Shown piece after piece: positions 33,017-41,285 of a stretch of 64,000 nucleotides of DNA. The stretch spans positions 310,001 through 374,000 of the forward strand of contig NZ_WHNY01000075.1 in NCBI RefSeq assembly GCF_013141695.1. The letters are read 5' to 3'. How positions within the stretch are numbered: position 1 is the first letter of the stretch; each line of letters starts with the position of its first letter. The notes beneath the pieces are model-generated. The model was given only the letters and a program-made list of their open reading frames with translations, made no database searches and was not told where the DNA came from. The DNA is from Paenibacillus plantarum. Lineage in GTDB: Bacteria; Bacillota; Bacilli; Paenibacillales; NBRC-103111. The position numbers and the translations under genes are program-made.

Positions 33017-33949
33017 ATGCAAACTCCAAATGAATCAACAGATACTAACTACAAGTTTGCTCCCGTTTCAAATAAATCTCTAACTGGTGAAGTAATTGTA
33101 AGACCTTCACTTAATTATTGGCAGGACGCATGGAGACGACTTAAGAAAAATAGACTGGCTATGGCTGGCTTAATTATATTGGTAGCTTTAATCGTACTTT
33201 CGATTATCGTTCCATTTGTTTCAAGCTACGATTATCAGACGCAAAACTTAAAGCTTAAAAATGCAGTGCCAAGCAGTTCACATTTCTTTGGAACAGATGA
33301 CTTCGGTCGAGATGTTTGGACGCGCGTATGGTGGGGGACTCGAATCTCCCTGTTTATCGGTATTACAGCGGCATTAATTGACTTAGTAGTTGGTGTTATT
33401 TACGGGGGGATTTCCGCGTATTACGGTGGGAAAGTTGATGAAGTGATGCAACGTTCCATTGAGATTGTCTACGCGATTCCTTTCTTGTTGATTGCTATTC
33501 TTTTAATCATGGTTATTGGCTCAGGGGTTTCTTCCATCATTATCGCCTATAGTATTACAGGGTGGGTGCCTATGGCACGGCTTGTTCGTGGGCAGATGCT
33601 TACACTTAAGGAACAAGAGTTCGTATTAGCTTCGCGTACACTGGGAGCTTCTCCCATGAGAATAATTATGCGTAGTTTGATCCCCAATGCGCTTGGTATA
33701 ATCATTGTACAGATCACATTCGTTGTGCCATCTGCGATCTTTACGGAAGCTTTCTTGAGCTTTATTGGTCTTGGTGTAAAGCCACCACTGGCATCGCTAG
33801 GTAACTTGCTGTCAGACGGTGCTAACTATATTCGGTTATATCCGCATCGCCTTATTTTCCCGACAATTGTGTTCAGCTTAATCTTGTTGAGCTTCAATCT
33901 ACTCGGCGATGGGCTTCGTGATGCGCTAGATCCAAAAATGCGCAAGTAA
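33017..33949 (+). CDS. oppC: Oligopeptide ABC transporter permease OppC
   Basis: The 310-residue permease starts with a hydrophilic stretch and the OppC_N segment (WRRLKKNRLAMAGLIILVALIVLS), then HFFGTDDFGRDVWTRVWWGTRISL. The EAA loop is EQEFVLASRTLGASPMRIIMRSLIPN, and FLSFIGLGVKPPLASLGNLLSDG and LGDGLRDALDPKMRK close the protein. It is 3 bases downstream of oppB with only a weak ribosome site (GGCGGGAAA), so it is probably translationally coupled. Confidence 0.94.
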   Translation: MQTPNESTDTNYKFAPVSNKSLTGEVIVRPSLNYWQDAWRRLKKNRLAMAGLIILVALIVLSIIVPFVSSYDYQTQNLKLKNAVPSSSHFFGTDDFGRDVWTRVWWGTRISLFIGITAALIDLVVGVIYGGISAYYGGKVDEVMQRSIEIVYAIPFLLIAILLIMVIGSGVSSIIIAYSITGWVPMARLVRGQMLTLKEQEFVLASRTLGASPMRIIMRSLIPNALGIIIVQITFVVPSAIFTEAFLSFIGLGVKPPLASLGNLLSDGANYIRLYPHRLIFPTIVFSLILLSFNLLGDGLRDALDPKMRK

Positions 33950-33962
33950 GAAGGGGTGAATA

Positions 33963-35000
33963 ATGATGAGCACCAAAGACAATTTACTAGAAGTGAAAGA
34001 TTTGAGAGTTTCATTCCAGACTTATGCGGGTGAAGTTCAGGCTGTTCGCGGCGTATCTTTTTCTTTGAAAAAAGGTGAAGTGTTGGCGATTGTAGGTGAA
34101 TCCGGCTGCGGTAAATCCGTAACGGCACAAACGCTCATGCGTTTAATTCCTACTCCGCCTAGTTATATAAAAAGCGGCTCTATCATGTTTGATGGGAAAG
34201 TGGATATTACCAAGCTTTCCAACAGACAAATGGAGAAAATTCGTGGCTCGGAAATGGGTATGATTTTCCAAGATCCAATGACTTCGTTGAATCCAACGAT
34301 GAAAATTGGTGATCAGATCACGGAAGGTTTGATCAAACACGAGGGTTTAAGTAAAAGTGCTGCAAGAGAAAGAGCCATCGAAATTCTAAAGCTTGTTGGG
34401 ATCAACTCGCCTGAGGGTCGTATTCATCAATATCCACACGAACTTTCTGGTGGTATGCGTCAACGTGTCATGATCGCGATCGCTCTTGCTTGTTCGCCTA
34501 AGCTTCTTATTGCAGATGAGCCGACAACAGCGTTAGACGTTACCATTCAGGCTCAAATTATTGATTTGATGAAGAAGATCTCTGTGGAAACGGACTCATC
34601 CATTATCTTGATTACACATGATCTTGGTGTCGTTGCTGACATGGCAGGGCGTGTTGTGGTTATGTACGCAGGTAAAATTATTGAGCAGGGCACCGTGGAT
34701 GAAATATTCTATGAGCCACAGCATCCATATACATGGGGATTGCTTCGTTCAGTGCCGCGGTTGGATACGAACACGAATGAGGAGCTTGTGCCGATTCCAG
34801 GTACACCGCCAGATTTGTTCGCTCCGCCGAAAGGGTGTGCCTTCGCAGCTAGATGTCCTTATGCGATGAATCACTGTCTGGAAGAAGATCCAGCACATTC
34901 CGTGCTGTCTGAAACACATTCAGCCGCTTGTTGGTTACTTCACCCGGATGCGCCGAAGGTTGAACGTCCTGTAGGAGTGGGAGGTAATAGGCATGTCTAA
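33963..35000 (+). CDS. oppD: Oligopeptide ABC transporter ATP-binding protein OppD
   Basis: The 345-residue ATPase has Walker A GESGCGKSVTAQ (near residue 43), the signature LSGGMRQRVMIAIALA, Walker B LLIADEPTTALDV and the H-loop THDLGVVAD. The C-terminal oligopeptide-transporter tail (PPDLFAPPKGCAFAARCPYA) carries the Cys residues that bind an Fe-S cluster in some relatives. It drives transport with OppF. It overlaps oppF by 8 bases. Confidence 0.95.
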   Translation: MMSTKDNLLEVKDLRVSFQTYAGEVQAVRGVSFSLKKGEVLAIVGESGCGKSVTAQTLMRLIPTPPSYIKSGSIMFDGKVDITKLSNRQMEKIRGSEMGMIFQDPMTSLNPTMKIGDQITEGLIKHEGLSKSAARERAIEILKLVGINSPEGRIHQYPHELSGGMRQRVMIAIALACSPKLLIADEPTTALDVTIQAQIIDLMKKISVETDSSIILITHDLGVVADMAGRVVVMYAGKIIEQGTVDEIFYEPQHPYTWGLLRSVPRLDTNTNEELVPIPGTPPDLFAPPKGCAFAARCPYAMNHCLEEDPAHSVLSETHSAACWLLHPDAPKVERPVGVGGNRHV

Positions 35001-35967
35001 AACATTGGCTAAGTCGGAACAACCGATCTTACAAATTCGCAATATGAAGAAACATTTTAATCTTGGAAACGGTAAGATCTTGAAAGCCGTGGACAACTTT
35101 TCTATAGAAATTAAACGTGGTGAAACGTTTGGTCTTGTTGGTGAATCGGGTTGTGGGAAATCCACAGCAGGAAGAACTATCATTAAACTTTATGACGCAA
35201 CGGAAGGCGAAGTCATTTTCGATGGTGAAGATGTTCATAAGCTGACTGGGAAAAAGTTGAAGGAATTCAACCGGAATATGCAAATGGTATTCCAAGATCC
35301 TTACGCATCCTTAAACCCACGTATGACTGTCGGGAATATCATTGCTGAAGGTATTGATATCCATGGCTTATACAAAGGTGCAAAGCGTAAAGAACGAGTT
35401 ATGGAATTGCTTCGTGCAGTTGGTTTGAATGATGAGCATGCTAGCCGATTCCCGCATGAATTCTCCGGTGGTCAACGTCAACGTATTGGGATTGCCCGTG
35501 CGCTAGCGATTGAACCGAAATTCATTATCGCGGATGAGCCGATTTCTGCATTGGATGTTTCCGTACAAGCGCAAGTCGTTAACCTTTTCAAAAGATTACA
35601 AAAAGAAATGGGCTTAACTTACTTATTTATCGCGCATGATTTGGCGATGGTTAAGCACATCTCTGACCGTATCGGGGTTATGTACTTGGGAAGTCTTGTT
35701 GAGGTGACTACGTCCGACGCGCTATACGCGAAGCCGTTACACCCATATACACAATCCTTGCTTTCTGCGATTCCGATCCCAGATCCGGAAATTGAACGTA
35801 CTCGTGAGCGTATCATTCTTCAAGGCGACGTACCGAGTCCGCTTAACCCGCCAAGTGGTTGTCCGTTCCGAACACGTTGTCCGCAAGCGATGGCGAAGTG
35901 TGCAGATTCCATGCCGCCTAGCAAAGAAGTGGAACCGAATCACTTCGTTGCTTGTCATTTATACTAA
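34993..35967 (+). CDS. oppF: Oligopeptide ABC transporter ATP-binding protein OppF
   Basis: The 324-residue ATPase has Walker A GESGCGKSTAGRTI, the Q-loop MVFQDPYASLNPRMTV, the signature FSGGQRQRIGIARALA, Walker B FIIADEPISALDVSVQ and the H-loop AHDLAMVKH. The Cys-containing tail is SGCPFRTRCPQAMAKC. It is the second, non-identical nucleotide-binding subunit. GGGAGG lies at 34979-34984, inside oppD. A terminator follows the stop. Confidence 0.95.
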   Translation: MSKTLAKSEQPILQIRNMKKHFNLGNGKILKAVDNFSIEIKRGETFGLVGESGCGKSTAGRTIIKLYDATEGEVIFDGEDVHKLTGKKLKEFNRNMQMVFQDPYASLNPRMTVGNIIAEGIDIHGLYKGAKRKERVMELLRAVGLNDEHASRFPHEFSGGQRQRIGIARALAIEPKFIIADEPISALDVSVQAQVVNLFKRLQKEMGLTYLFIAHDLAMVKHISDRIGVMYLGSLVEVTTSDALYAKPLHPYTQSLLSAIPIPDPEIERTRERIILQGDVPSPLNPPSGCPFRTRCPQAMAKCADSMPPSKEVEPNHFVACHLY

Positions 35968-35974
35968 TGAGATT

Positions 35975-36002
35975 AGCCGTCCCGAGAGGGGCGGCTTTTC
36001 CT
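35975..36002 (+). terminator. Terminator of the opp operon
   Basis: AGCCGTCCC pairs with GGGGCGGCT (one mismatch) around a GAGA tetraloop, followed by TTTTCC. Confidence 0.75.
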
Positions 36003-36047
36003 TGTTATCCTAAACAAGATATAATTGTAATTAGAAAAAATACAGTT

Positions 36048-36076
36048 TTGACGATTTCAGGGCTACCGTGTACAAT
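36048..36076 (+). promoter_or_regulatory. Sigma-A promoter of bshC
   Basis: TTGACG (36048-36053) and TACAAT (36071-36076) are exactly 17 bases apart. The predicted start is about 42 bases before the bshC ATG. Confidence 0.75.
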
Positions 36077-36124
36077 TAAAGGATAGTTGTTTTATTTGTT
36101 ATGAAGAGGAGACACTAGTCGCAT

Positions 36125-37759
36125 ATGCAAATGGAAACTTTTCAATGGAAGAAAAATCAGACATTGGCGGAAGATTATATATCGGGTAAAGGCAAAGCAA
36201 AGTCGTTGTTCCCTTATCATTTTGGAAACGGGGAAGATTGGCAAGCTCGTGTCAATTGGTTGGACGGAGCTAAGGATGCCCCGCATGTCGGGCGTGAGCG
36301 GCTTGTAGAGGTGCTGAGAGCCTATAATCGACGTGTAGGGAATACGGAAGCCGCTCTGGCGCATATCGCTGCATTAGGTGATCAGCAAACGCTAGCGGTT
36401 GTTGGCGGTCAACAAGCGGGGTTGTTTGGCGGACAGTTGATGATCCTATATAAAGCCATCACCATTATTCAATTGACGCGGGAATGGCGTACAAAGTTGC
36501 AACGCGCAGTCGTTCCGGTTTTCTGGATCGCAGGTGAGGATCACGATTTCGATGAAGTCAATCATGTCCATGTTCTTTCCAATACGCAGCAGATTGAGAA
36601 GTTGAAGGTGGAGCATCCAACTGGTGTAAGAACGTCTGTCAGTCGCCTGCCACTTTCCTCTGAAGCGTGGGAAGAAGCATTGAATAAGTTGGATCAATCG
36701 TTAATGGATACAGAATTCAAAGCGTCTTTGTTAGATAAAATGCGTTCAGCTGCAGACGATGGAGCGACGCTTTCAGATGCTTTTGCTCGTTGGATGGCGA
36801 TGTTGTTTGGCGAGTATGGGCTTGTATTGATCGATGCGGATGAGCCTTCGGTTCGTGCCTTAGAGTCATCTATGTTCGAGCAAATGGTAGAGCAGAATGA
36901 GTCATTTACCGCCTCCTTACTGCGCAGTCAGGCTGAAGTCAGTCAAGCGGGTTATGGGATTCAGGCAGAAGTACATGAGGATGCTGCGAACCTCTTCGTT
37001 TTCGCCGAAGGAGCGAGGTTGCTGCTTCATCGTGAGGGAGAGCACTTTACGGATAAGAAAAATACGGTTAGTTACACGAAGTCTGAACTTCGTGATAAAG
37101 CGATGTCAACACCGGAACAGTTGAGTAATAATGTCATGTCTCGGCCGCTTATGCAGGAATATTTATTTCCGGTTCTGGCGACAGTGCTAGGCCCTGGGGA
37201 AATTGCTTACTGGGCGCTGACGAAGCAAGCGTTCGAACATTTTCATATGCGTATGCCGATTGTGGTACCACGCTTGGAGTTTACTTTGATTGAGGGCACG
37301 ATAAAGAAACAGATGGATAAATACGAGCTTACTTTGACAGACGTTCTGGAACGCTTTGATGAGAAGAAACAAGCTTGGTTGGATGCACAAGACACACTTC
37401 AGCTTAACGAACGGTTTGAAGCGGTTAAGGAGTCCTTCCTTAGTGCCTACGCTCCGCTTGTGGAGTCTCTCAGTGGTATTAATCCTGGTGTCAAAAAACT
37501 CGGTGATACAAATCTGGCTAAAATCGTGGAACAAATCGATTATTTGCATCATAAGGCGAGTGAAGCGTCACATACACAATTTGATGCAGCGATCCGGCAG
37601 TTGGACCGTGTTCGACTAACTATTTTTCCGTTAGCCAAGCCCCAAGAAAGAGTGTATAATGGGTGTGCTTATCTGAATCGTTATGGGAATGTTTGGCTGC
37701 ATCATTTACTTGAGACGCCAATACCTGTAGACGGCATGCATCGTATCTATTATTTGTAG
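36125..37759 (+). CDS. bshC: Bacillithiol biosynthesis cysteine-adding enzyme BshC
   Basis: BshC performs the last step of bacillithiol synthesis, adding cysteine to GlcN-malate. The 544-residue length matches the family. Visible landmarks are LAVVGGQQAGLFGGQLMILYKA (nucleotide-binding-like N-terminal fold), VPVFWIAGEDHDFDEVNHVHV with its HxxH-like cluster, VLGPGEIAYWALTKQAFEHF, VVPRLEFTLIEG, and the C-terminal coiled coil plus RVYNGCAYLNRYGNVWLHHLL. The position before mraZ is as in B. subtilis (yllA). The promoter is strong; a GAGGAGA site lies upstream, at a somewhat long distance. It implies that this organism uses bacillithiol. Confidence 0.93.
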   Translation: MQMETFQWKKNQTLAEDYISGKGKAKSLFPYHFGNGEDWQARVNWLDGAKDAPHVGRERLVEVLRAYNRRVGNTEAALAHIAALGDQQTLAVVGGQQAGLFGGQLMILYKAITIIQLTREWRTKLQRAVVPVFWIAGEDHDFDEVNHVHVLSNTQQIEKLKVEHPTGVRTSVSRLPLSSEAWEEALNKLDQSLMDTEFKASLLDKMRSAADDGATLSDAFARWMAMLFGEYGLVLIDADEPSVRALESSMFEQMVEQNESFTASLLRSQAEVSQAGYGIQAEVHEDAANLFVFAEGARLLLHREGEHFTDKKNTVSYTKSELRDKAMSTPEQLSNNVMSRPLMQEYLFPVLATVLGPGEIAYWALTKQAFEHFHMRMPIVVPRLEFTLIEGTIKKQMDKYELTLTDVLERFDEKKQAWLDAQDTLQLNERFEAVKESFLSAYAPLVESLSGINPGVKKLGDTNLAKIVEQIDYLHHKASEASHTQFDAAIRQLDRVRLTIFPLAKPQERVYNGCAYLNRYGNVWLHHLLETPIPVDGMHRIYYL

Positions 37760-37770
37760 GAGGAACGAAG

Positions 37771-39033
37771 ATGACAACTGCAACAAACAGTATTGTAACT
37801 GACATGGCGTTAGCGCCGGATGGTCATTTGAAAATTGATTGGGTTCAGGCGCACATGCCTGTTTTGAATCGAATTCGTGAGCAATTTGAGAAAGAACAGC
37901 CTTTCAAAGGGCTGAAAGTAACAATCTCCTTGCATTTGGAAGCTAAAACAGCTTACTTAGCGAAGGTTGTTAAAGCTGGTGGAGCTGAAGTTACGATCAC
38001 GGGTAGTAACCCGCTTTCCACGCAAGATGATGTATGTGCGGCACTTGTTGAAGATGGAATCACTGTATTTGCCAAATACAACCCGAGTCCAGAAGAATAC
38101 AAAGAGCTTCTTGTTAAATCATTGGAATCCAAACCAGATCTTATTATTGATGATGGTGGCGACTTAGTCTCACTACTTCACTCCGAGCGTAAGGATTTGG
38201 CAGTAAATGTGCGCGGTGGTGCGGAAGAAACAACAACGGGCATTCTTCGCTTGAAAGCGATGGAAAAAGACGGGAAGCTCGGTTTCCCGATGGTTGCTGT
38301 TAACGATGCATACTGTAAATACTTGTTTGATAACCGTTACGGTACAGGTCAATCCGTATGGGATGGCATCAACCGTACAACAAACTTGGTGGTTGCAGGT
38401 AAAACAGTCGTTGTTGTTGGCTACGGCTGGTGTGGTAAAGGTGTGGCTATGCGCGCTAAAGGCTTAGGCGCTAACGTAATCGTGACTGAAATCGATGCGA
38501 TTAAAGGCGTTGAAGCGTATATGGATGGTTTTGCCGTTATGCCAATGATCGAAGCTGCGAAATTGGGTGATTTCTTCGTTACGGTTACAGGTAACCGCGA
38601 TGTTATCCGTGGCGAACACTACAAAGTGATGAAAGATGGCGCGATTCTTTCGAACGCGGGTCACTTTGATGTTGAAGTGAACAAACCTGAGCTAGAGGCG
38701 TTGTCTTCCTCCAAGCGTACAGTTCGTCGTAACATTGAAGAGTATCAACTAACAGATGGTCGCAAAGTGTATATCTTAGCGGAAGGCCGCTTAGTTAACC
38801 TAGCTGCTGGGGATGGTCATCCGGCTGAAATCATGGATATGACATTTGCACTTCAAGCGATGTCCTTGAAATATGTGAACGATTCCTACCAAACTTTAGG
38901 GAATACAGTTGTCAATGTTCCTTATGTATTGGATGAGCAAGTTGCTCGCTTCAAGCTCGAATCGCTAGGTACGAGTGTAGATGTTCTTTCAGATGAGCAA
39001 AAAGCTTACCTAGACAGCTGGGATGAGCACTAG
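37771..39033 (+). CDS. ahcY: Adenosylhomocysteinase (S-adenosylhomocysteine hydrolase)
   Basis: This enzyme splits S-adenosylhomocysteine into adenosine and homocysteine with bound NAD. The 420-residue protein has the substrate domain (SLHLEAKTAYLAKVV; GSNPLSTQDDVCAALV; DDGGDLV; RGGAEETTTGILRLKAM). The NAD-binding core includes VVVVGYGWCGKGVAMRAKGLGANVIVTEID, and LSNAGHFDVEV follows. It is the short bacterial/archaeal form: the insertion and the C-terminal Lys/Tyr tail of eukaryotic enzymes are absent, and it ends SWDEH. Many Bacillus species lack it and use MtnN plus LuxS. AGGAGG precedes the ATG, 11 bases after bshC, so the two are probably co-transcribed. Confidence 0.94.
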   Translation: MTTATNSIVTDMALAPDGHLKIDWVQAHMPVLNRIREQFEKEQPFKGLKVTISLHLEAKTAYLAKVVKAGGAEVTITGSNPLSTQDDVCAALVEDGITVFAKYNPSPEEYKELLVKSLESKPDLIIDDGGDLVSLLHSERKDLAVNVRGGAEETTTGILRLKAMEKDGKLGFPMVAVNDAYCKYLFDNRYGTGQSVWDGINRTTNLVVAGKTVVVVGYGWCGKGVAMRAKGLGANVIVTEIDAIKGVEAYMDGFAVMPMIEAAKLGDFFVTVTGNRDVIRGEHYKVMKDGAILSNAGHFDVEVNKPELEALSSSKRTVRRNIEEYQLTDGRKVYILAEGRLVNLAAGDGHPAEIMDMTFALQAMSLKYVNDSYQTLGNTVVNVPYVLDEQVARFKLESLGTSVDVLSDEQKAYLDSWDEH

Positions 39034-39071
39034 AATATTTAATGAGTGATATGAAGTATGAAGTGATGATG

Positions 39072-39113
39072 ATGCCCTTTGATCCACTGATGTGGATTGG
39101 AGGGCATTTTTGT
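39072..39113 (+). terminator. Terminator after ahcY
   Basis: ATGCCCT pairs with AGGGCAT, with inner GATCCAC/GTGGATT-type pairing, followed by TTTTTG. Confidence 0.85.
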
Positions 39114-40076
39114 TTGAATTTGTTGGAGAGGGAAAGTTGTAGTTACAGGGGAGTCTGGTGGGTGGGGAAATTAACTACATGAAATACTTTAATTGAATAT
39201 AACTACTGTCTCATTGACCCAGCAACTCGGTACAACTCAGCAACAACTCACCAACCAACCAACGAACCGACCGACGAGCCGCCAACTCACAAACAGACTC
39301 ACAAACCGATAACAAACCAAATCACAAACCAAATCACAAACCAACGAACGAACCGACTTACGGACCGATCGTCAAACCGACTCACGAACCGACCCGCGGA
39401 CTGACTTACGACGACTAACAAATCGCTCGACGAGCCAGCCCGGCAATCCGCGAACTAGTGTCAATTGATCCTTTTATGTGGTTGGGGTAAGTGATAGTTG
39501 TTTGTTTTGTGAGATGATAGGGGGCCAGGAGTAAATAGATGGAAATTGTACAGTTAATTTAGCTAGAATGGGCTGTTTTACATGATTAACTGGATTTTCT
39601 GTAGGTAATATCAAAGATTTTCGACGATATGAGCAAATGAGAGAAATTTAACTACATAAAATACATGTAAACCGAAAATTTGGAGATTTTCTTCTGAAAT
39701 GGCTGTATGTTTTCCAGTTAAATATTGTGGAAGGTACAATTCATGCCCCGCCAACCCTGCTAATCTGACAGATCATACCAATCCCGGTAATATCACTAGC
39801 AGTTGTAGCTCCAGAACCAGCCCCACTAGACTCACCAGCCCACCAGCCCCATCAGCCCCACCAGCACCGCCACCCCCAACTCCACAAATACTCGCAATTA
39901 CCCAACACTCCGCAGCCAGTGACCGCTCAAGTGTCACTCCAATCACACAACCTTTCCATCAATCACAAAAATCTTTAGCACTTTTTACCGTCAACGTTGT
40001 TTCCATGCAACTTTCGTGTACAGTATTCCGTTTGAAGGGTGTATAACCTATAAATGGAAATTGGGGGCATGTTGAA
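39114..40076 (+). other. Gene-poor 1-kb region between ahcY and the DUF4349 gene
   Basis: No frame here has both a ribosome site and recognisable protein. It holds two blocks of strongly A/C-rich plus-strand sequence (about 39205-39450 and 39740-39960), AT-rich spacers, a near-copy of the motif TTAACTACATNAAATAC at each end of the first block, and TTAACTGGA/TCCAGTTAA inverted copies (around 39584 and 39714). The upstream promoter of the DUF4349 gene could not be defined. Confidence 0.6.
39205..39450 (+). repeat. Degenerate 12-bp tandem repeat (about 20 units), A/C-rich
   Basis: Units such as CAAACCAAATCA (exact twice at 39313-39336), CGAACCGACTTA, CAAACCGACTCA and CGAACCGACCCG follow each other in phase for more than 200 bases, with T scarce on the plus strand. 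In one frame (39218-39418, no start codon) it reads as tetrapeptides ending mostly in K/E/G-P. Confidence 0.75.
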
Positions 40077-41159
40077 ATGAGCATAAAGACAAGAGCAAGC
40101 TTAGCGCTATTAATCGTCATGTGTATGCTGATATTGGGGGTGCTGGCAGGATGTAGTTCCTCCTCCAAGAGCGAACAAGATTCATCCACTACTGTTTCTA
40201 AAAGTGACATGAATATGCAAACGTCAGGTGCGACAGCGGATCAGTTTGCCGACGCGAAACAAGTGAATCAAAGCAACGCGGCTCCCGCGGCAATGGCGAA
40301 GGAAGCAACGACTAAAGCTCCTACGGTGGACGGTAAGGCAGCTGCGCCAAATGTTGTGATGCCTGCTAGTGGAAACGATCAAGAAGCTGGTTTTAACCGC
40401 AAAATTATTTATCGGGCTAATCTCGTGATGCCAGTTGAAGACTATACTAAAGCGCAAACCCAGCTAAGGGATCTCGTTGCCTTAAGTGGCGCTTACATCT
40501 TGCAGTTTTCCGAGAGTGCGAATACGGGCGAAAAGGGTGGGACGTATACGATTAAAGTCGCAGCGAATGGTTTTGTATCCATGCTGGACGGCCTAGAAAA
40601 GATAAGCCCCGCGCTCCAACGGAATGTACAAGGCCAGGACGTGACGGAAGAATACGTGGATCTAAGCTCTCGTCTAACGGCGAAACAGCTTGTTGAGACC
40701 AGATTACTAAGTTTTATGGAGAAAGCATCGAAAACGGATGATTTACTAGCATTTTCTAATGAGCTTGCTAAGGTGCAAGAGGCAATTGAGCAAATCAAAG
40801 GCAGAATGCGATACTTGGATCAAAATGTTTCGTACTCCACCATCGAGCTGCGCATGTATCAACAAACCGGTAAAAAACCGTTGCTGTCTGACCCGAATGA
40901 ACTAACTTTATCGGAACGTGTGGAAAAAGCATGGGGCTCTAGCCTGAATGTTCTGGTCGCTGTGATGCAAGGTGTCCTCGTTTTCCTGGCTGCCGCGGTA
41001 CCCGTTATGGTGATATTACTTCTCATTGCACTCCCAATCTGGGTATACAGGCGCAAGAGGAACATACAGTTGAAGGCATTGCGGTTGCAACTGAAGGAGC
41101 AACAAGTATCTGAAAATACACCCCAAGATACGGAACAAGGAACAAAAGGCACAGAATAG
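40077..41159 (+). CDS. DUF4349 domain lipoprotein
   Basis: The 360-residue protein has a signal with lipobox VLAGC, then a low-complexity Ser/Ala/Thr linker (about 23-105). A DUF4349 domain follows (about 108-265: RKIIYRANLVMPVEDYTKAQTQL; VTEEYVDLSSRLTAKQLVETRLL; EQIKGRMRYLDQNVSYSTIELRM). Near residues 292-325 is one C-terminal membrane segment followed by a basic tail. It is anchored to the membrane at both ends, with a coiled-coil middle. Function is unknown; family members are annotated as putative lipoproteins. The start has GGGGG about 11 bases upstream. Confidence 0.85.
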   Translation: MSIKTRASLALLIVMCMLILGVLAGCSSSSKSEQDSSTTVSKSDMNMQTSGATADQFADAKQVNQSNAAPAAMAKEATTKAPTVDGKAAAPNVVMPASGNDQEAGFNRKIIYRANLVMPVEDYTKAQTQLRDLVALSGAYILQFSESANTGEKGGTYTIKVAANGFVSMLDGLEKISPALQRNVQGQDVTEEYVDLSSRLTAKQLVETRLLSFMEKASKTDDLLAFSNELAKVQEAIEQIKGRMRYLDQNVSYSTIELRMYQQTGKKPLLSDPNELTLSERVEKAWGSSLNVLVAVMQGVLVFLAAAVPVMVILLLIALPIWVYRRKRNIQLKALRLQLKEQQVSENTPQDTEQGTKGTE

Positions 41160-41185
41160 ACCTAAAAAACGAAATAAATTTAATT

Positions 41186-41220
41186 AATCCTGCTAACTAA
41201 GCAGGATTTCTTTTATTTTT
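41186..41220 (+). terminator. Terminator after the DUF4349 gene
   Basis: AATCCTGCT pairs with AGCAGGATT around a 5-base loop, followed by TCTTTTATTTTT. Confidence 0.85.
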
Positions 41221-41235
41221 AGCGAATATTGATTC

Positions 41236-41276
41236 AAATGTGGTGAAAAGTGGTACAAAGTGGAGGGAAAGGGGGG
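41236..41276 (+). promoter_or_regulatory. MraZ operator: tandem GTGG repeats at 10-bp spacing
   Basis: AAATGTGG, AAAAGTGG and CAAAGTGG place GTGG at 41240, 41250 and 41260; a fourth degenerate copy (AAAGGGG) overlaps the mraZ ribosome site. This fits the AAAGTG[G/T] direct repeats that MraZ binds in other bacteria. A weak TTGATT (41229) / TACAAA (41254) promoter pair overlaps it. Confidence 0.75.
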
Positions 41277-41285
41277 CTCGATGCT

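Noticed and set aside
39205..39450. CRISPR-like array
   Set aside because: Units are only 12 bp, contiguous and degenerate; there are no unique spacers, no leader and no cas genes.
39699..40046. 115-residue Pro/Ser-rich frame in the gap before the DUF4349 gene
   Set aside because: It has no ribosome site, its protein is low-complexity and follows the C/A-rich DNA, and the C-terminal part overlaps ordinary promoter-region sequence. I treat it as non-coding.
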